Shown one piece after another: positions 53,273-61,559 of a stretch of DNA of 64,000 nt (the stretch's first letter is position 1; the number at the start of each line of letters is the position of its first letter). The translations under genes were made by a program, and so were the position numbers. The stretch spans positions 882,548-946,547 of the forward strand of contig SPIB01000001.1 of assembly GCA_004535785.1 (NCBI GenBank), written 5' to 3'. The DNA is from Gammaproteobacteria bacterium LSUCC0112. GTDB taxonomy: Bacteria; Pseudomonadota; Gammaproteobacteria; Pseudomonadales; Pseudohongiellaceae. A model generated the notes under the pieces. That model saw only the letters and a program-made list of their open reading frames with translations, made no database searches and was not told the origin of the DNA.

Positions 53273-54147
53273 GTGGGCAGCTCCTTGTTAACTGTTTGTT
53301 TGTCACCAGCGTCTTCGTCAGGTAGCACCTCGGATGTATGTCCGGTAGACAGCGACATCAGGCCGGCAGCGCTGGTGATCATGGCGGTGCTCAACTGCGC
53401 CAGCACGGAGTCGCCGGCTGCAATCGCTCGGCCTGCCTGCTGCATCGGCAATGCTGCGCGCAAGGTGGAACGACTCAAGGTCCCCAGGTAAGCACCATGA
53501 CCATTACGCACCGGCAATATTGTGTGCTTATCCCAGTCGGGTGAGTTTTTGGCGACTTTGATACTCATCTCCGCGGGCAGCGCAGCCACGGCGGGATCCA
53601 TCAGTTTGCCCAGTTCTGTCTCATTGGGGCTTAACAACAACACGTCCAGCGTCACGACACCCACAATGTGATGCTTTTTGTTGATCACCGGCAGGCTGCA
53701 TCCAAACGGGTGTTCAATTTTTTTGAGCAGGGCCAGGCATTCCCAGGCGCTGAGTTCTTCAAAAAAGTGCGGCGTCGACATATCCATCCACGCCCCCACG
53801 GTATTGTCCTGATACGCCAGCGACAGCGCCAAGGGTCGGGCGAGTTTGCCCGGTAAGGCCTGCAGCAATTGCGCTCTCCGGTCAGTGGTCTGCAAACGTA
53901 ATAAAGCCGCCACGTGCTGATATGAAAGCTGGGCAAAAATGGCAACGTTTTTTTCCAGCGGTAACAGGTCAAGAATGCGCGCCGCCGGCCAAGTCTCCAT
54001 ATTCTGCAGAACAGGCGCTAAGGTGCGCACCGGAATATCGTCGAGGTATACCGCTGCCTGTGCCGACTTTAAGGTCTGCAAAACACTGGCGGCGGCCTGC
54101 GGTTTGCTGGCCAGAAAACTCAGACTCAGAGAATTAAAGCTGCTCAT
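53269..54147 (-). CDS. Free-standing MgtE N-domain plus CBS-pair protein, 292 aa
   Basis: The protein looks like the cytoplasmic part of MgtE without the channel. Residues about 15-115 form the superhelical N-domain (VLQNMETWPAARILDLLPL, ALPGKLARPLALSL), ending in NTVGAWMDM at the place of the usual AGRLM. Two CBS motifs follow (about 120-175 and 182-235; LPVINKKHHIVGVVTLDVLL, LPVRNGHGAYLGTLSRSTLR). The last 55 residues are polar, with no membrane segment. It overlaps mgtE by 4 bases and mscS-like by 14 bases. It may form mixed assemblies with MgtE or sense Mg2+/nucleotide; that is inference. Confidence 0.85.
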   Translation of the reverse strand: MSSFNSLSLSFLASKPQAAASVLQTLKSAQAAVYLDDIPVRTLAPVLQNMETWPAARILDLLPLEKNVAIFAQLSYQHVAALLRLQTTDRRAQLLQALPGKLARPLALSLAYQDNTVGAWMDMSTPHFFEELSAWECLALLKKIEHPFGCSLPVINKKHHIVGVVTLDVLLLSPNETELGKLMDPAVAALPAEMSIKVAKNSPDWDKHTILPVRNGHGAYLGTLSRSTLRAALPMQQAGRAIAAGDSVLAQLSTAMITSAAGLMSLSTGHTSEVLPDEDAGDKQTVNKELPT

Positions 54148-54961
54148 CTTTCAGCTCTCGGGTAATGACGCTGAAAGGCTGTTCCATACAAAGACTCGCC
54201 GGGATCAGCTTGCGTCCATCCGGGGTTTCCAACACCAGACCGGTGCTGCTGAACTCGAGGATTCGTCCACGATCCGCACCAATTTCTACTATCTGTCCTT
54301 GCCTGACCAACTGTTTCAGATGACGCACGGCAATCAGATTTTGCACCATCTGCCGGGCGCCGAGACCAAAGGCCAACGAGAACCCTGCCAGTACGGCAGC
54401 AAAACCAATGGCAAGCAAAATGACCAGAAAACTGACATCAACACCAATCTGGCCCAGACCAATCACCACGCCTATGATCAGGAAGGAGACCTGTGCAATC
54501 TGACCAAACAGACCGGCGCGGGCAATATCTGTGGCCGCAGCGGCGTGTTGCACCAGGTGCCTTGCAATGGTGCCCAGAATATAACTGACCACGATGATCA
54601 GCCCGCCAGTGACCAGCGATGGCATAAATACCACCAGCCGGTCCAGCCAGGCCGCTGCTGCCGAGAAACCAACCAACCCGACGGCGATGGTGACAAAGAC
54701 CAACATGGTGGACCAGAACACCACAAAACCGAGCAACGTTTCGGTGGCGCCGGAAATCCTCACGAAACTCAGATTGGAACCGCGCAGCTGCCTGTCCAGC
54801 AAGCCATTCAGCGTGCGAATCAGGCGCGTAATGACCATGCGCAGAAATCGCGCCAGCAACCAGCCGGCGATCAGCAGAAACACACTGCCGATCACATTGG
54901 GCAAGTGCGCAATGATGGTGGAAAGTACCTCCATGGTCTGCAACTGAATCGATTCGAACAT
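54134..54961 (-). CDS. MscS-family mechanosensitive channel-like protein, 275 aa
   Basis: A small-conductance-type channel relative. It has about four to five hydrophobic segments; the last (AVLAGFSLAFGLGARQMVQN) is the pore-lining helix region with the Gly/Ala pattern, and a beta domain follows (LVRQGQIVEIGADRGRILEF). The short C-terminal domain makes it smaller than E. coli MscS-type proteins, and the long helix part resembles the conserved TM-helix subgroup. It is between YqhA and the MgtE-like regulatory protein genes, overlapping the latter by 14 bases, so it probably belongs to an osmotic/ionic stress unit. Confidence 0.88.
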   Translation of the reverse strand: MFESIQLQTMEVLSTIIAHLPNVIGSVFLLIAGWLLARFLRMVITRLIRTLNGLLDRQLRGSNLSFVRISGATETLLGFVVFWSTMLVFVTIAVGLVGFSAAAAWLDRLVVFMPSLVTGGLIIVVSYILGTIARHLVQHAAAATDIARAGLFGQIAQVSFLIIGVVIGLGQIGVDVSFLVILLAIGFAAVLAGFSLAFGLGARQMVQNLIAVRHLKQLVRQGQIVEIGADRGRILEFSSTGLVLETPDGRKLIPASLCMEQPFSVITRELKDEQL

Positions 54962-54986
54962 GGTCGGTTACTTCCTTTTGCAAACG

Positions 54987-55475
54987 TCAGTGGCGGGTAA
55001 GACGATCCAGCACACCCATGGCAAATGCGGATGCTACAAAGGTCAGGTGAACGATCACATACCAGAACAGCATGTCCGGGTCGGTATTTTGTATATTCAT
55101 AAACACTTTTAACAAGTGAATGGAGGAGATAGCCACAATACTGGCGGCAACTTTCATTTTCAGCGACGAGGCGTCCATTTTGCCCAGCCAACTGAGCTTT
55201 TCGCCTTCATCTTTAGAATCGAGCTCAGACACAAAATTCTCGTAGCCACTCATCATTACCATCACCAGCAATCCACCCACCAGTGCAATATCAATCAGCG
55301 CCAACACCACCAGCACCACCTCGGCTTCGGTTGAGCTGAAGATATGCGCAAACAAATGCCAGACTTCCTGAAAAAATTTGATCATCAGGGCAATCAAGGC
55401 CAGGCTAAGCCCCAGATAGACCGGCGCTAGCATCCAGCGCGAGCGTAACATCAAGGTTTCAATGAGTCGTTCCAT
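54987..55475 (-). CDS. YqhA/UPF0114-family membrane protein, 162 aa
   Basis: A member of the UPF0114 (YqhA) family. It starts [20 protein letters not shown] and contains [39 protein letters not shown] and [11 protein letters not shown], all strongly typical. Four membrane segments are expected. The function of the family is not established. It is the first gene of the leftward operon with the MscS-like, MgtE-regulatory and MgtE genes, which supports an ion-related role. Confidence 0.93.
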   Translation of the reverse strand: MERLIETLMLRSRWMLAPVYLGLSLALIALMIKFFQEVWHLFAHIFSSTEAEVVLVVLALIDIALVGGLLVMVMMSGYENFVSELDSKDEGEKLSWLGKMDASSLKMKVAASIVAISSIHLLKVFMNIQNTDPDMLFWYVIVHLTFVASAFAMGVLDRLTRH

Positions 55476-55547
55476 GGAGAATTCTCTGATCAGGTATCAA
55501 GGCGCCGCAAGTATAACCGAGGGGTCATGACAGCCTCTACCTCGCCG

Positions 55548-56699
55548 TCAATCACTGCGCTTCATCTGCTCATCCAGCATCAGCGCCAGTGCTCCGTCAC
55601 ACGTGACATTACACGCGGTACCAAAACTGTCCTGCGCAAGATACAAGGCTATCATCAGCGCCAGCGCACTTTCTCCAAACCCCAGCATGCTGCCCAGTAA
55701 ACCAACGGCAGACATGACCGCGCCCCCCGGGACACCGGGAGCAGCCAACATCACCACGCCCAAGGTCATAATAAACGGCAACATCAGCGAAATCGGCGGA
55801 ATATCCAGATTGGACTGCATACTGATCACCGCCACCGCACAACTGACGATGGTGATGGTGGATCCCGACAGATGCACGGTTGCAAACAACGGCACCGTGA
55901 AGTTGGCCACATCTTCACTCACACCATTATTTTTGCTGCACTGCAGAGACACCGGAATGGTTGCCGCGCTGGACATGGTGCCCAGTGCAGTAAAGTACGC
56001 CGGCATCATATTGCGCATCAAGGCGACCGGCGATCGACCGGTACGCACACCCGCCAGCATAAACAACAGGGTAATCCACACCCAGTGCAGCACCACGGCC
56101 ATCGCCAACACAATGGCAAAACTGCGCAGGGTGACAAACACCGTGCCTGCCGCGGCCATCTCGGCAAATACCCCGGCAATATAAATCGGCAGCATTGGAA
56201 TAATGGCTTTGACCAGCAGCCACTGGATCACGTCACGACCCTGATCGGACGCCTGCTGCAAAGACTGTGCTCCGGTTGCGGCAATCCCCAAACCAAACAC
56301 AAAGGCCATCATTAACGCGGTCATGACGTTAAAAATGGGCGGCACGGTGATGGACACATAAGGCAACAAGGTCGCTGCCTGTCCCGCATCCAGCGCTTCC
56401 GTCGGTTGAGTTAGCGCAGGCACCACCAGCGCGGCGACCAGAAAGGTCAGACAACCTGCCAGCAGCGTGGAACCATAGGCCAGCCCAAGGGATCGCCCCA
56501 ACAACTGGCCGGACTTTTGCGGCAATGCCGCAATGCCACTGGTGATAAAAAACAGGATCAGCAGCGGGATGGTAAAAAACAGCAGTTCCGCAAACAGCGC
56601 CTTGACGGTAATCAGAATACGGGTCATCCACTCTGGCGCAAACAAGCCCAGCACAATACCCAGCGTGATACCGGCAATCAGTTTCAAAATCAGTTTCAT
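55548..56699 (-). CDS. Dicarboxylate/amino acid:cation symporter (DAACS), 383 aa
   Basis: A glutamate-transporter-fold symporter that imports a dicarboxylate or amino acid with Na+ or H+. Family blocks include FTIPLLILFFITSGIA, SSAATIPVSLQCSKNNGVSE (serine-rich hairpin), FTVPLFATVHLSGSTITIV and AAPGVPGGAVMSAVGLLGSM (second hairpin). Membrane topology is of eight helices plus two hairpins. The ATG at 56699 is chosen over a longer frame to 56768, because AAGG precedes it and the family start MKLILKLIAGITLGIVLGL follows. It is a single gene, separated by 72 bases from yqhA. Confidence 0.92.
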   Translation of the reverse strand: MKLILKLIAGITLGIVLGLFAPEWMTRILITVKALFAELLFFTIPLLILFFITSGIAALPQKSGQLLGRSLGLAYGSTLLAGCLTFLVAALVVPALTQPTEALDAGQAATLLPYVSITVPPIFNVMTALMMAFVFGLGIAATGAQSLQQASDQGRDVIQWLLVKAIIPMLPIYIAGVFAEMAAAGTVFVTLRSFAIVLAMAVVLHWVWITLLFMLAGVRTGRSPVALMRNMMPAYFTALGTMSSAATIPVSLQCSKNNGVSEDVANFTVPLFATVHLSGSTITIVSCAVAVISMQSNLDIPPISLMLPFIMTLGVVMLAAPGVPGGAVMSAVGLLGSMLGFGESALALMIALYLAQDSFGTACNVTCDGALALMLDEQMKRSD

Positions 56700-56845
56700 G
56701 GAGCAGACCTTTTTGTTGTCTTTTTGGAATGTCGGAATACTAGCACGGCCAAAGTCACTGCTGCCCAACGTTACTGCCAGATTGTGTCAACACAGGCGCT
56801 GGATTATGATCGATGCACTCAAAAATAAAGGCAGGGGAAACCGCC

Positions 56846-58096
56846 ATGCGCACCAACACACTTCGACAACTCACAACCGCTATTCTGATCGGCTCAGGGC
56901 TACTGTTCAGCGCCGGGCTGGCCACGGCGCAACACGACAACTCCATCAAGATGATCGACGCCAGCGCCCTGGGTATCACCAGCGCTGAAATCGCCAGCAT
57001 CAAGGCGCAGATGCAGGCAGCCGTGGATGGCGGTCATATTGCCGGCGCCCTGCTGCTCGCTGGCAACAAAGACGGCATTGCCATGCTGGAAACCGCCGGC
57101 ACACAAGGCCCAGGCGATGCCACGCCGGTGGATCAGGAAACCATCTTCCGTATCTACTCCATGACCAAACCGATTGTCAGTGTGGCGGCCATGGACATGG
57201 TCGAGGACGGTTTGCTGTCGGTGTCTGATCCGGTCAGCAAATACATTCCGGAGTTCAGCAATATGCAAGTGGTTAACCGGGAAACCGGGGCGCTGAGTCC
57301 GGCACAAAACGTCATGACCGTAGAGCACCTGCTGACACACAAGTCCGGTTTGATCCAGGCCATTTTTTCGCCGGATACCGACCTCGGCAAAGCTTACGCT
57401 GCCCAGATCCCCGGCGACGGTAGCTTGACCAACCTCGAAGTTGCACAACGCATCGGCAAACTGCCGCTGTTTTTTGAGCCCGGCACCGCTTGGCACTATG
57501 GTCATTCCACTGACGTGCTGGGCGCCGTATTGGAAGTTGCTGCTGGCCAGCCACTGGAAACCATCCTGAACGAGCGTATTTTTGAACCGCTGGGCATGGA
57601 CGAAACCACGTTTTACGTACCCGCCTCCAAAGCATCACGACTGGCCCAGCCTATCCACGGCGAGATGGCCGATAACACGGTTGTGCGCCCGCAGCAGTCC
57701 GGCGGCGGCGGTCTGAACTCCACCACCGAAGACTATGTGCGTTTTGCGCAGATGCTGCTGCAAGGCGGCGAATATCGCGGTGCGCGTATTCTGGAACCGG
57801 AAACGCTGGCGTTAATGCAGGAAAAACGCATTACCCCAGATGTGTCACGCCAGTTTTTCTTCTATGGCAATCGCGGTGACTGGAGCATGGGCTTCCACCT
57901 GCAGCCGGTTGATGCCAGTAACCCCGACGGCGCGCACAATTTCGGCTGGCGCGGCATCGGCGGCACCTTGTTTCTGGTCGATCCTGAAAATGAATTTTTT
58001 ATGATCTACATGGAGCAGAAACGTGGCGGCCCGCGCGGCGCGCCGTTTGATAATAATGTCGCGCAGCGTGTCGTGTATGAGGCGGTGTTGAATTGA
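56846..58096 (+). CDS. Exported class-C beta-lactamase-like serine hydrolase, 416 aa
   Basis: A penicillin-binding-protein/AmpC-fold serine hydrolase. The catalytic SxxK is SMTK (Ser105-Lys108 from this start), preceded by ETIFRIY, and the second motif lies in WHYGHSTDVLGAVLEV. A later HNFGWRGIGGTLFLVDPENE region holds the third-motif position. A signal peptide (TTAILIGSGLLFSAGLATAQ) shows export. AGGGGA lies 8 bases before the ATG at 56846. Members of this broad group include esterases and peptidases as well as beta-lactamases, so antibiotic resistance should not be assumed. It is divergent from the DAACS gene. Confidence 0.9.
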   Translation: MRTNTLRQLTTAILIGSGLLFSAGLATAQHDNSIKMIDASALGITSAEIASIKAQMQAAVDGGHIAGALLLAGNKDGIAMLETAGTQGPGDATPVDQETIFRIYSMTKPIVSVAAMDMVEDGLLSVSDPVSKYIPEFSNMQVVNRETGALSPAQNVMTVEHLLTHKSGLIQAIFSPDTDLGKAYAAQIPGDGSLTNLEVAQRIGKLPLFFEPGTAWHYGHSTDVLGAVLEVAAGQPLETILNERIFEPLGMDETTFYVPASKASRLAQPIHGEMADNTVVRPQQSGGGGLNSTTEDYVRFAQMLLQGGEYRGARILEPETLALMQEKRITPDVSRQFFFYGNRGDWSMGFHLQPVDASNPDGAHNFGWRGIGGTLFLVDPENEFFMIYMEQKRGGPRGAPFDNNVAQRVVYEAVLN

Positions 58097-58323
58097 GGGG
58101 TTGAGCTGAGAATAACAATCAGCCTGTCCGGCGAGTCGGTGACAACCCGTCACCGACTGAGGCCACTTCCAACCGGTTTGAATCTGTAACCGGTTGACCT
58201 GAGTTACTTCCAATATTGTTTTAATTGACCTCTTAAAATTGATCATGTTGATTCGTGCTACATCATAAAAATGGCGATGCCAGGTGTCACTGGCAGTGTA
58301 AAACTGACCCACTCTCCAGAGGG

Positions 58324-58392
58324 TGGGAGCAGCTCAATAATCCGGCTTTTAAACCCGTGGAATTCGACGGATTTAACACGCAGCTGGTCTGA
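58324..58392 (+). pseudogene. Short remnant resembling a KilA-N-domain protein
   Basis: A 22-codon frame ending in TGA reads WEQLNNPAFKPVEFD and then a short unrelated tail. This wording strongly recalls the W-E-x-x-N-N-P-x-F-x-x-V-E-F-D stretch of KilA-N/phage-type DNA-binding proteins, which are usually several times longer. There is no start or upstream coding frame, so it is at best a relic of a lost mobile gene. The match is from memory and short. Confidence 0.4.
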
Positions 58393-58569
58393 ATAGGTTC
58401 ATCCGATACGTTTGGCAGTCACTGACCGCGCTTGGTCAGATCGTCGTCTATTTGTAAATGGAAGTCCGTCCAATTGAAAACGGTTCATGCAAATTGCGGT
58501 ACAGCTGGCTATAACAATTTTAGTGTTGGAAGAATTTGGCCATCTAAAAATCGGCGCTTGCATAAAAGT

Positions 58570-58585
58570 GTGTACCCATGTGTAC
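58570..58585 (+). promoter_or_regulatory. Direct repeats upstream of hicA (candidate operator)
   Basis: GTGTAC occurs at 58570-58575 and again at 58580-58585, exactly 10 bases (one DNA turn) apart, 13 bases before the hicA start. Toxin-antitoxin antitoxins with ribbon-helix-helix domains normally autoregulate through such repeats, so this is a plausible HicB site. Confidence 0.45.
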
Positions 58586-58598
58586 AATAAGATCAGCT

Positions 58599-58787
58599 AT
58601 GGATAGCAAACAGATTATCAACATGCTCGAACATGATGGTTGGAGACTGGTTGCGACAAAGGGCAGCCATTGTCAATTTAAACATCTGGCAAAGAACGGA
58701 CGGGTAACAGTGCCACATCCCCGCAAGGATTTACCCAAAGGAACCGTCCTTTCTATTTTCAAGCAAGCAGGACTCAAGTCTCATTAA
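58599..58787 (+). CDS. hicA: HicA-type toxin (mRNA interferase), 62 aa
   Basis: A YcfA/HicA-fold toxin that cleaves mRNA and stops translation when free of its antitoxin. The double-stranded-RNA-binding-like fold is recognisable from IINMLEHDGWRLVATKGSHC, with the catalytic His in KGSHCQF, and VTVPHPRKDLPKGTVLSIFK. The start at 58599 matches family length; a longer frame to 58578 exists. It is followed after 13 bases by hicB, giving the usual toxin-first order. Confidence 0.93.
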   Translation: MDSKQIINMLEHDGWRLVATKGSHCQFKHLAKNGRVTVPHPRKDLPKGTVLSIFKQAGLKSH

Positions 58788-58800
58788 AGAGGAGCACCCA

Positions 58801-59193
58801 ATGCTTTACCCCATCGTGATCCACAAAGACCCTGAGAGCACTTTCGGCGTAACCGTACCCGACGTGCCCGGGTGTTTCTCTGCTGGCGAGACGCTCGATG
58901 AAGCGCTGCGTATGTCGCAGGAAGCGATCGAGCTTCATATTGAAGGCCTGCTCGAAGATAACGACGTCGTGCCTGTTCCACATTCGATCGATGAACACCA
59001 GAAATCAATAGAATTTCAAGGTGGAATCTGGGCACTGGTTGATGTTGATCTGGATAAATTGATGGGCCCGGCTGAACGCATCAATATTACCGTGCCGAGA
59101 TTCGCCCTAAGAAAAATTGATGCCGCGGCAGCAAAGGCCGGCATGAATCGATCACAATTTCTTGTCAGGACGGCGTTGTCTGCGACGTTCTAG
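58801..59193 (+). CDS. hicB: HicB-type antitoxin, 130 aa
   Basis: The partner antitoxin. An N-terminal RNase-H-like fold (PIVIHKDPESTFGVTVPDVP, GCFSAGETLDEALRMSQEA) binds and neutralises HicA, and a C-terminal ribbon-helix-helix DNA-binding part (INITVPRFALRKIDAAAAKA, NRSQFLVRTAL) should repress the operon. AGAGGAG-like sequence precedes the ATG. Intact and of typical length. The pair sits in an island of gene remnants, in line with mobile origin. Confidence 0.94.
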   Translation: MLYPIVIHKDPESTFGVTVPDVPGCFSAGETLDEALRMSQEAIELHIEGLLEDNDVVPVPHSIDEHQKSIEFQGGIWALVDVDLDKLMGPAERINITVPRFALRKIDAAAAKAGMNRSQFLVRTALSATF

Positions 59194-59200
59194 CAATTTT

Positions 59201-59296
59201 CGACTCACGCGCGTGGGTCCCGACAAGGGCGGGCACTGGCAGGTTCTGGATGAGAATCCTGCCAACCGGCCTTCACCAAAGCAGCAGCTCTCTTAA
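59201..59296 (+). pseudogene. Possible 3' remnant of an unidentified gene
   Basis: After hicB, an in-frame run of 31 codons without a start ends in TAA; it reads like real protein (RLTRVGPDKGGHWQVLDENP and a Pro/Gln-rich tail). It may be the tail of a gene truncated when the toxin-antitoxin segment arrived. I do not recognise the family. It ends against the stop of the convergent dioxygenase gene. Confidence 0.3.
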
Positions 59297-60102
59297 CCAC
59301 CAAACATAAACGCTGACTGAATGCTGCCAATCACCCGATCCTGAAACACACGTTGACCGCTATCTTCACCAGCGGCACCCGCGACCACATGCAACGGCAA
59401 CAAGTGTTCCTCACGTGGGTGTGACGCGCGCCCACCGGGTGCTGATGCCCACTCGAGCAGGCGTTGCGCGCGCTGAGCTGACGGCATCGACACTGTCTCG
59501 GTCAACCAGTCATCAAAACTCACAGAGTCCGGGTCCAGTTGACTGTCATCCAGCCGGAAGCGTCGCATGTTGTGGTAGCTCATGCCACTGCCAACAATCA
59601 GCACACCCTGCTGACGCAACGGGGCCAACGCACGGCCCATCGCCAGATGCTCGGCAGGGCTCAGACCTGCCTTGAGTGAGAGCTGCACAATCGGCACGTC
59701 GGCGTTGGGAAACGCCACTTTCATGGGAATAAAAACGCCATGATCAAGGCCACGTGAGCGCTCCTGTTCTACGTGTATTCCTGCAGCGTCAAGTAAGGCC
59801 TTTACCTGTGTGGCCAGCTCGGGAGATCCGGACACACCATACTCCAACTGGTAGGTATGGGGCGGAAATCCCGCGTAGTCAAACAGCAGCGGCGGGGATG
59901 CCTGAACATGCACTGTAAAGTGCCGTGTTTCCCAATGCGCGGAAATGATCAGCAGGGCTTTGGGTTCAGCACCTAGCAACGCAGGGATACTGCGCAGCCA
60001 GTCCGCCATCTTTATCCAGGTATCGGCCGGGTTCCAATCCATAAAAAAGCATGGTCCGGCACCGTGTGGCACAAACAATGTGGGCATGAGGTGCGTTTTC
60101 AT
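59293..60102 (-). CDS. DODA-type class III extradiol ring-cleavage dioxygenase, 269 aa
   Basis: A member of the LigB/DODA family of iron- or zinc-dependent dioxygenases (YgiD-like). The start MKTHLMPTLFVPHGAGPCFF gives the first metal-binding His, SAHWETRHFTVH a second, and LDHGVFIPMKVAFPNADVPI the family core. A late GSGMSYHNMRRF also fits. The ATG at 60102 is used in place of a longer frame to 60156. It is 4 bases after the DoxX gene and divergent from a LysR regulator, the frequent DoxX/dioxygenase/LysR grouping. The substrate is a catechol-like or aromatic compound in this family; here unknown. Confidence 0.9.
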   Translation of the reverse strand: MKTHLMPTLFVPHGAGPCFFMDWNPADTWIKMADWLRSIPALLGAEPKALLIISAHWETRHFTVHVQASPPLLFDYAGFPPHTYQLEYGVSGSPELATQVKALLDAAGIHVEQERSRGLDHGVFIPMKVAFPNADVPIVQLSLKAGLSPAEHLAMGRALAPLRQQGVLIVGSGMSYHNMRRFRLDDSQLDPDSVSFDDWLTETVSMPSAQRAQRLLEWASAPGGRASHPREEHLLPLHVVAGAAGEDSGQRVFQDRVIGSIQSAFMFGG

Positions 60103-60106
60103 CTGT

Positions 60107-60532
60107 TCAGATTCTCCAGCCAAAGCGCTGATCAAGGGAATACTCTCTGCCACCACCCAGCACTAGTGCAATGGCAAACACTAACCACATCAGTGGGTAT
60201 TCATAACCACCATTGGTCCAGAAAAAACCGTTTGGCAGGTGAACACTGATCGCCACCGCCATCAGTGCAAACAAATAACCCGGTTGCAAGCCCAGCGTAT
60301 CACCGAAGTACATGCCGGTTCCGGTCAGTCCGTAACCACCAAACAGACCAAAGAGTTTCTGGGCGCCGTGTGGCATCAGCAACAGCCCGGTGGTCACACG
60401 CATCAGTGGGTAGGCCAGCAAGCTGGCCTTGTCAATCAGCCCGGCGCCCGCATCCGAACGGGAGCCAACTGTGAATCGGGAATCCGCAGACGGTCGTGTA
60501 GTGGTAGAGTGTTTATCAATGATTGCTGTCAT
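60107..60532 (-). CDS. DoxX-family membrane protein, 141 aa
   Basis: A four-segment DoxX-family protein. Typical blocks are YPLMRVTTGLLLMPHGAQKL, LFGGYGLTGTGMYFGDTLG and NGGYEYPLMWLVFAIALV. About 30 hydrophilic residues precede the first segment. An AGGAGC lies 7 bases before the ATG at 60532. The family is linked to quinone/thiol redox and ring-cleaving enzymes, but its function is not fixed. It is co-transcribed with the dioxygenase. Confidence 0.92.
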   Translation of the reverse strand: MTAIIDKHSTTTRPSADSRFTVGSRSDAGAGLIDKASLLAYPLMRVTTGLLLMPHGAQKLFGLFGGYGLTGTGMYFGDTLGLQPGYLFALMAVAISVHLPNGFFWTNGGYEYPLMWLVFAIALVLGGGREYSLDQRFGWRI

Positions 60533-60629
60533 GGTGTTGCTCCTGAGTGAATAAGGGTGACGCGTTGTTGGTATGGAGGGCATAATGCCTCTGTTTCCAT
60601 TTTCACGTAAGCCAGCAGGATAGGAACTC
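60533..60629. promoter_or_regulatory. Divergent LysR/DoxX promoter region
   Basis: This 97-base gap lies between the DoxX operon and the LysR gene. LysR regulators usually bind such intergenic sites (T-N11-A) to control both sides; no single clear site was chosen by eye. Confidence 0.5.
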
Positions 60630-61559
60630 ATGGTTGACGAATCAGAAACCTTGGGCGGTGCGATTGAAGACATACGGGCGTTTTGTGCGGTAGTGGAATT
60701 CGGCACGGTGACTGCCGCCGGACGCCAGTTGCACGAAACCAAAGGCAGTATCAGCCGACGCATTTCCCGGCTGGAAAGCCGGCTTGGCACTACCTTGCTG
60801 GCACGCACACCCAGAGCCGTCACGCCAACTGAAGAAGGTGCTGCCTTTTTTGCCAAAGCCAGAGAAGCCCTGAAATGGATGGACGACGCCGTTGCCGGAG
60901 CACGTCAGTCTCAGGACGTACTGCGCGGACAGTTGCGGGTGACGGCACCCGTGGATGTGGGCATGGATGTGTTGCCCGCACTGGTGGTGCGCTTTCTGCA
61001 TTTGCATCCGCAGATTAATGTCGAGCTCTTGATAACGGATGCCCCGCTGGATCTGGCGGCCAATCGCATTGATCTGGCATTACGCGCCAGCATCGACGCC
61101 TTGCCAGATATGGGATACCGGGCGTCCAAAGTGGTGGATTTCAGTATCGGCTTATATGCCTCACCCGACTATCTGGCAATAAGCGGCGGCAGTCCTGCAA
61201 CGCCATCGGACATTACCGGACATGCGTTGGTGTTATCCCGCGAAGTCATGGGCACCCATCAGTTGACCTTGAGCGACAAACGCGGTCGATCCGCAAACCT
61301 GACCGTGAATCCGGTGATACGCACCAGCGATTATGCGAGTGTCATGCGTGTGGTGATGGCAGGCGGCGGCATTGGCGCCATCCCCGGAATGACCAGCAGC
61401 GCCTTGCTGGCCTCAGGCGCACTGGTGCGGGTGTTGCCCGACTGGTCACTCTCAAAAGGTACACTGTATGCGATCAGTCTGGGCGGACGCGACGCACCCG
61501 CGCGCGTGCGCGTATTTCGGGACTATGTGCGACAGTCTCTGCAGGCGTTGGCCCTGTAA
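60630..61559 (+). CDS. LysR-family transcriptional regulator, 309 aa
   Basis: An N-terminal winged helix-turn-helix (IRAFCAVVEFGTVTAAGRQL, GSISRRISRLESRLGTTLLA, RAVTPTEEGAAFF) is followed by a periplasmic-binding-protein-like effector domain (about 95-300). The recognition helix reads TKGSISRRISRLE. It is divergent from DoxX and the dioxygenase, which it probably controls in response to an aromatic or redox signal. Its 3' end overlaps the convergent glycosyltransferase gene by 37 bases. Confidence 0.95.
   Translation: MVDESETLGGAIEDIRAFCAVVEFGTVTAAGRQLHETKGSISRRISRLESRLGTTLLARTPRAVTPTEEGAAFFAKAREALKWMDDAVAGARQSQDVLRGQLRVTAPVDVGMDVLPALVVRFLHLHPQINVELLITDAPLDLAANRIDLALRASIDALPDMGYRASKVVDFSIGLYASPDYLAISGGSPATPSDITGHALVLSREVMGTHQLTLSDKRGRSANLTVNPVIRTSDYASVMRVVMAGGGIGAIPGMTSSALLASGALVRVLPDWSLSKGTLYAISLGGRDAPARVRVFRDYVRQSLQALAL

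Larger units (their letters stand above)
58097..58598. other. A+T-rich 500-base gap with gene debris and a hairpin
   Basis: No intact gene is seen between the serine hydrolase and the toxin-antitoxin pair. The gap holds a perfect 10-base hairpin at 58134-58158 (AGTCGGTGAC/GTCACCGACT, 5-base loop), perhaps the terminator of the hydrolase gene; a KilA-N-like remnant at 58324-58392; a possible insertion-sequence end scar near 58285-58319; and the direct repeats upstream of hicA. Base composition is visibly more A+T-rich than in neighbouring genes. Confidence 0.55.

Noticed and set aside
53939-55000. 353-codon plus-strand frame opposite the MgtE-like and MscS-like genes
   Set aside because: It runs antisense across two gene boundaries and reads Gln/His/Asn-rich without domains; this is typical of the opposite strand of membrane-protein genes.
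56846-58096. Antibiotic-resistance beta-lactamase call
   Set aside because: The fold and SxxK motif are shared by many esterases and peptidases, and the usual AmpC second motif Y-x-N is not evident (YGH instead), so only the broad serine hydrolase family is claimed.
58500-58530. Possible integron attC-like site (TATAACAA)
   Set aside because: The required core pairs (RYYYAAC with a matching GTTRRRY) and a foldable hairpin are missing.
58399-58587. 62-codon minus-strand frame in the accessory gap
   Set aside because: No ribosome-binding site or family resemblance; it would overlap the hicA upstream repeats. Kept only as part of the debris region.
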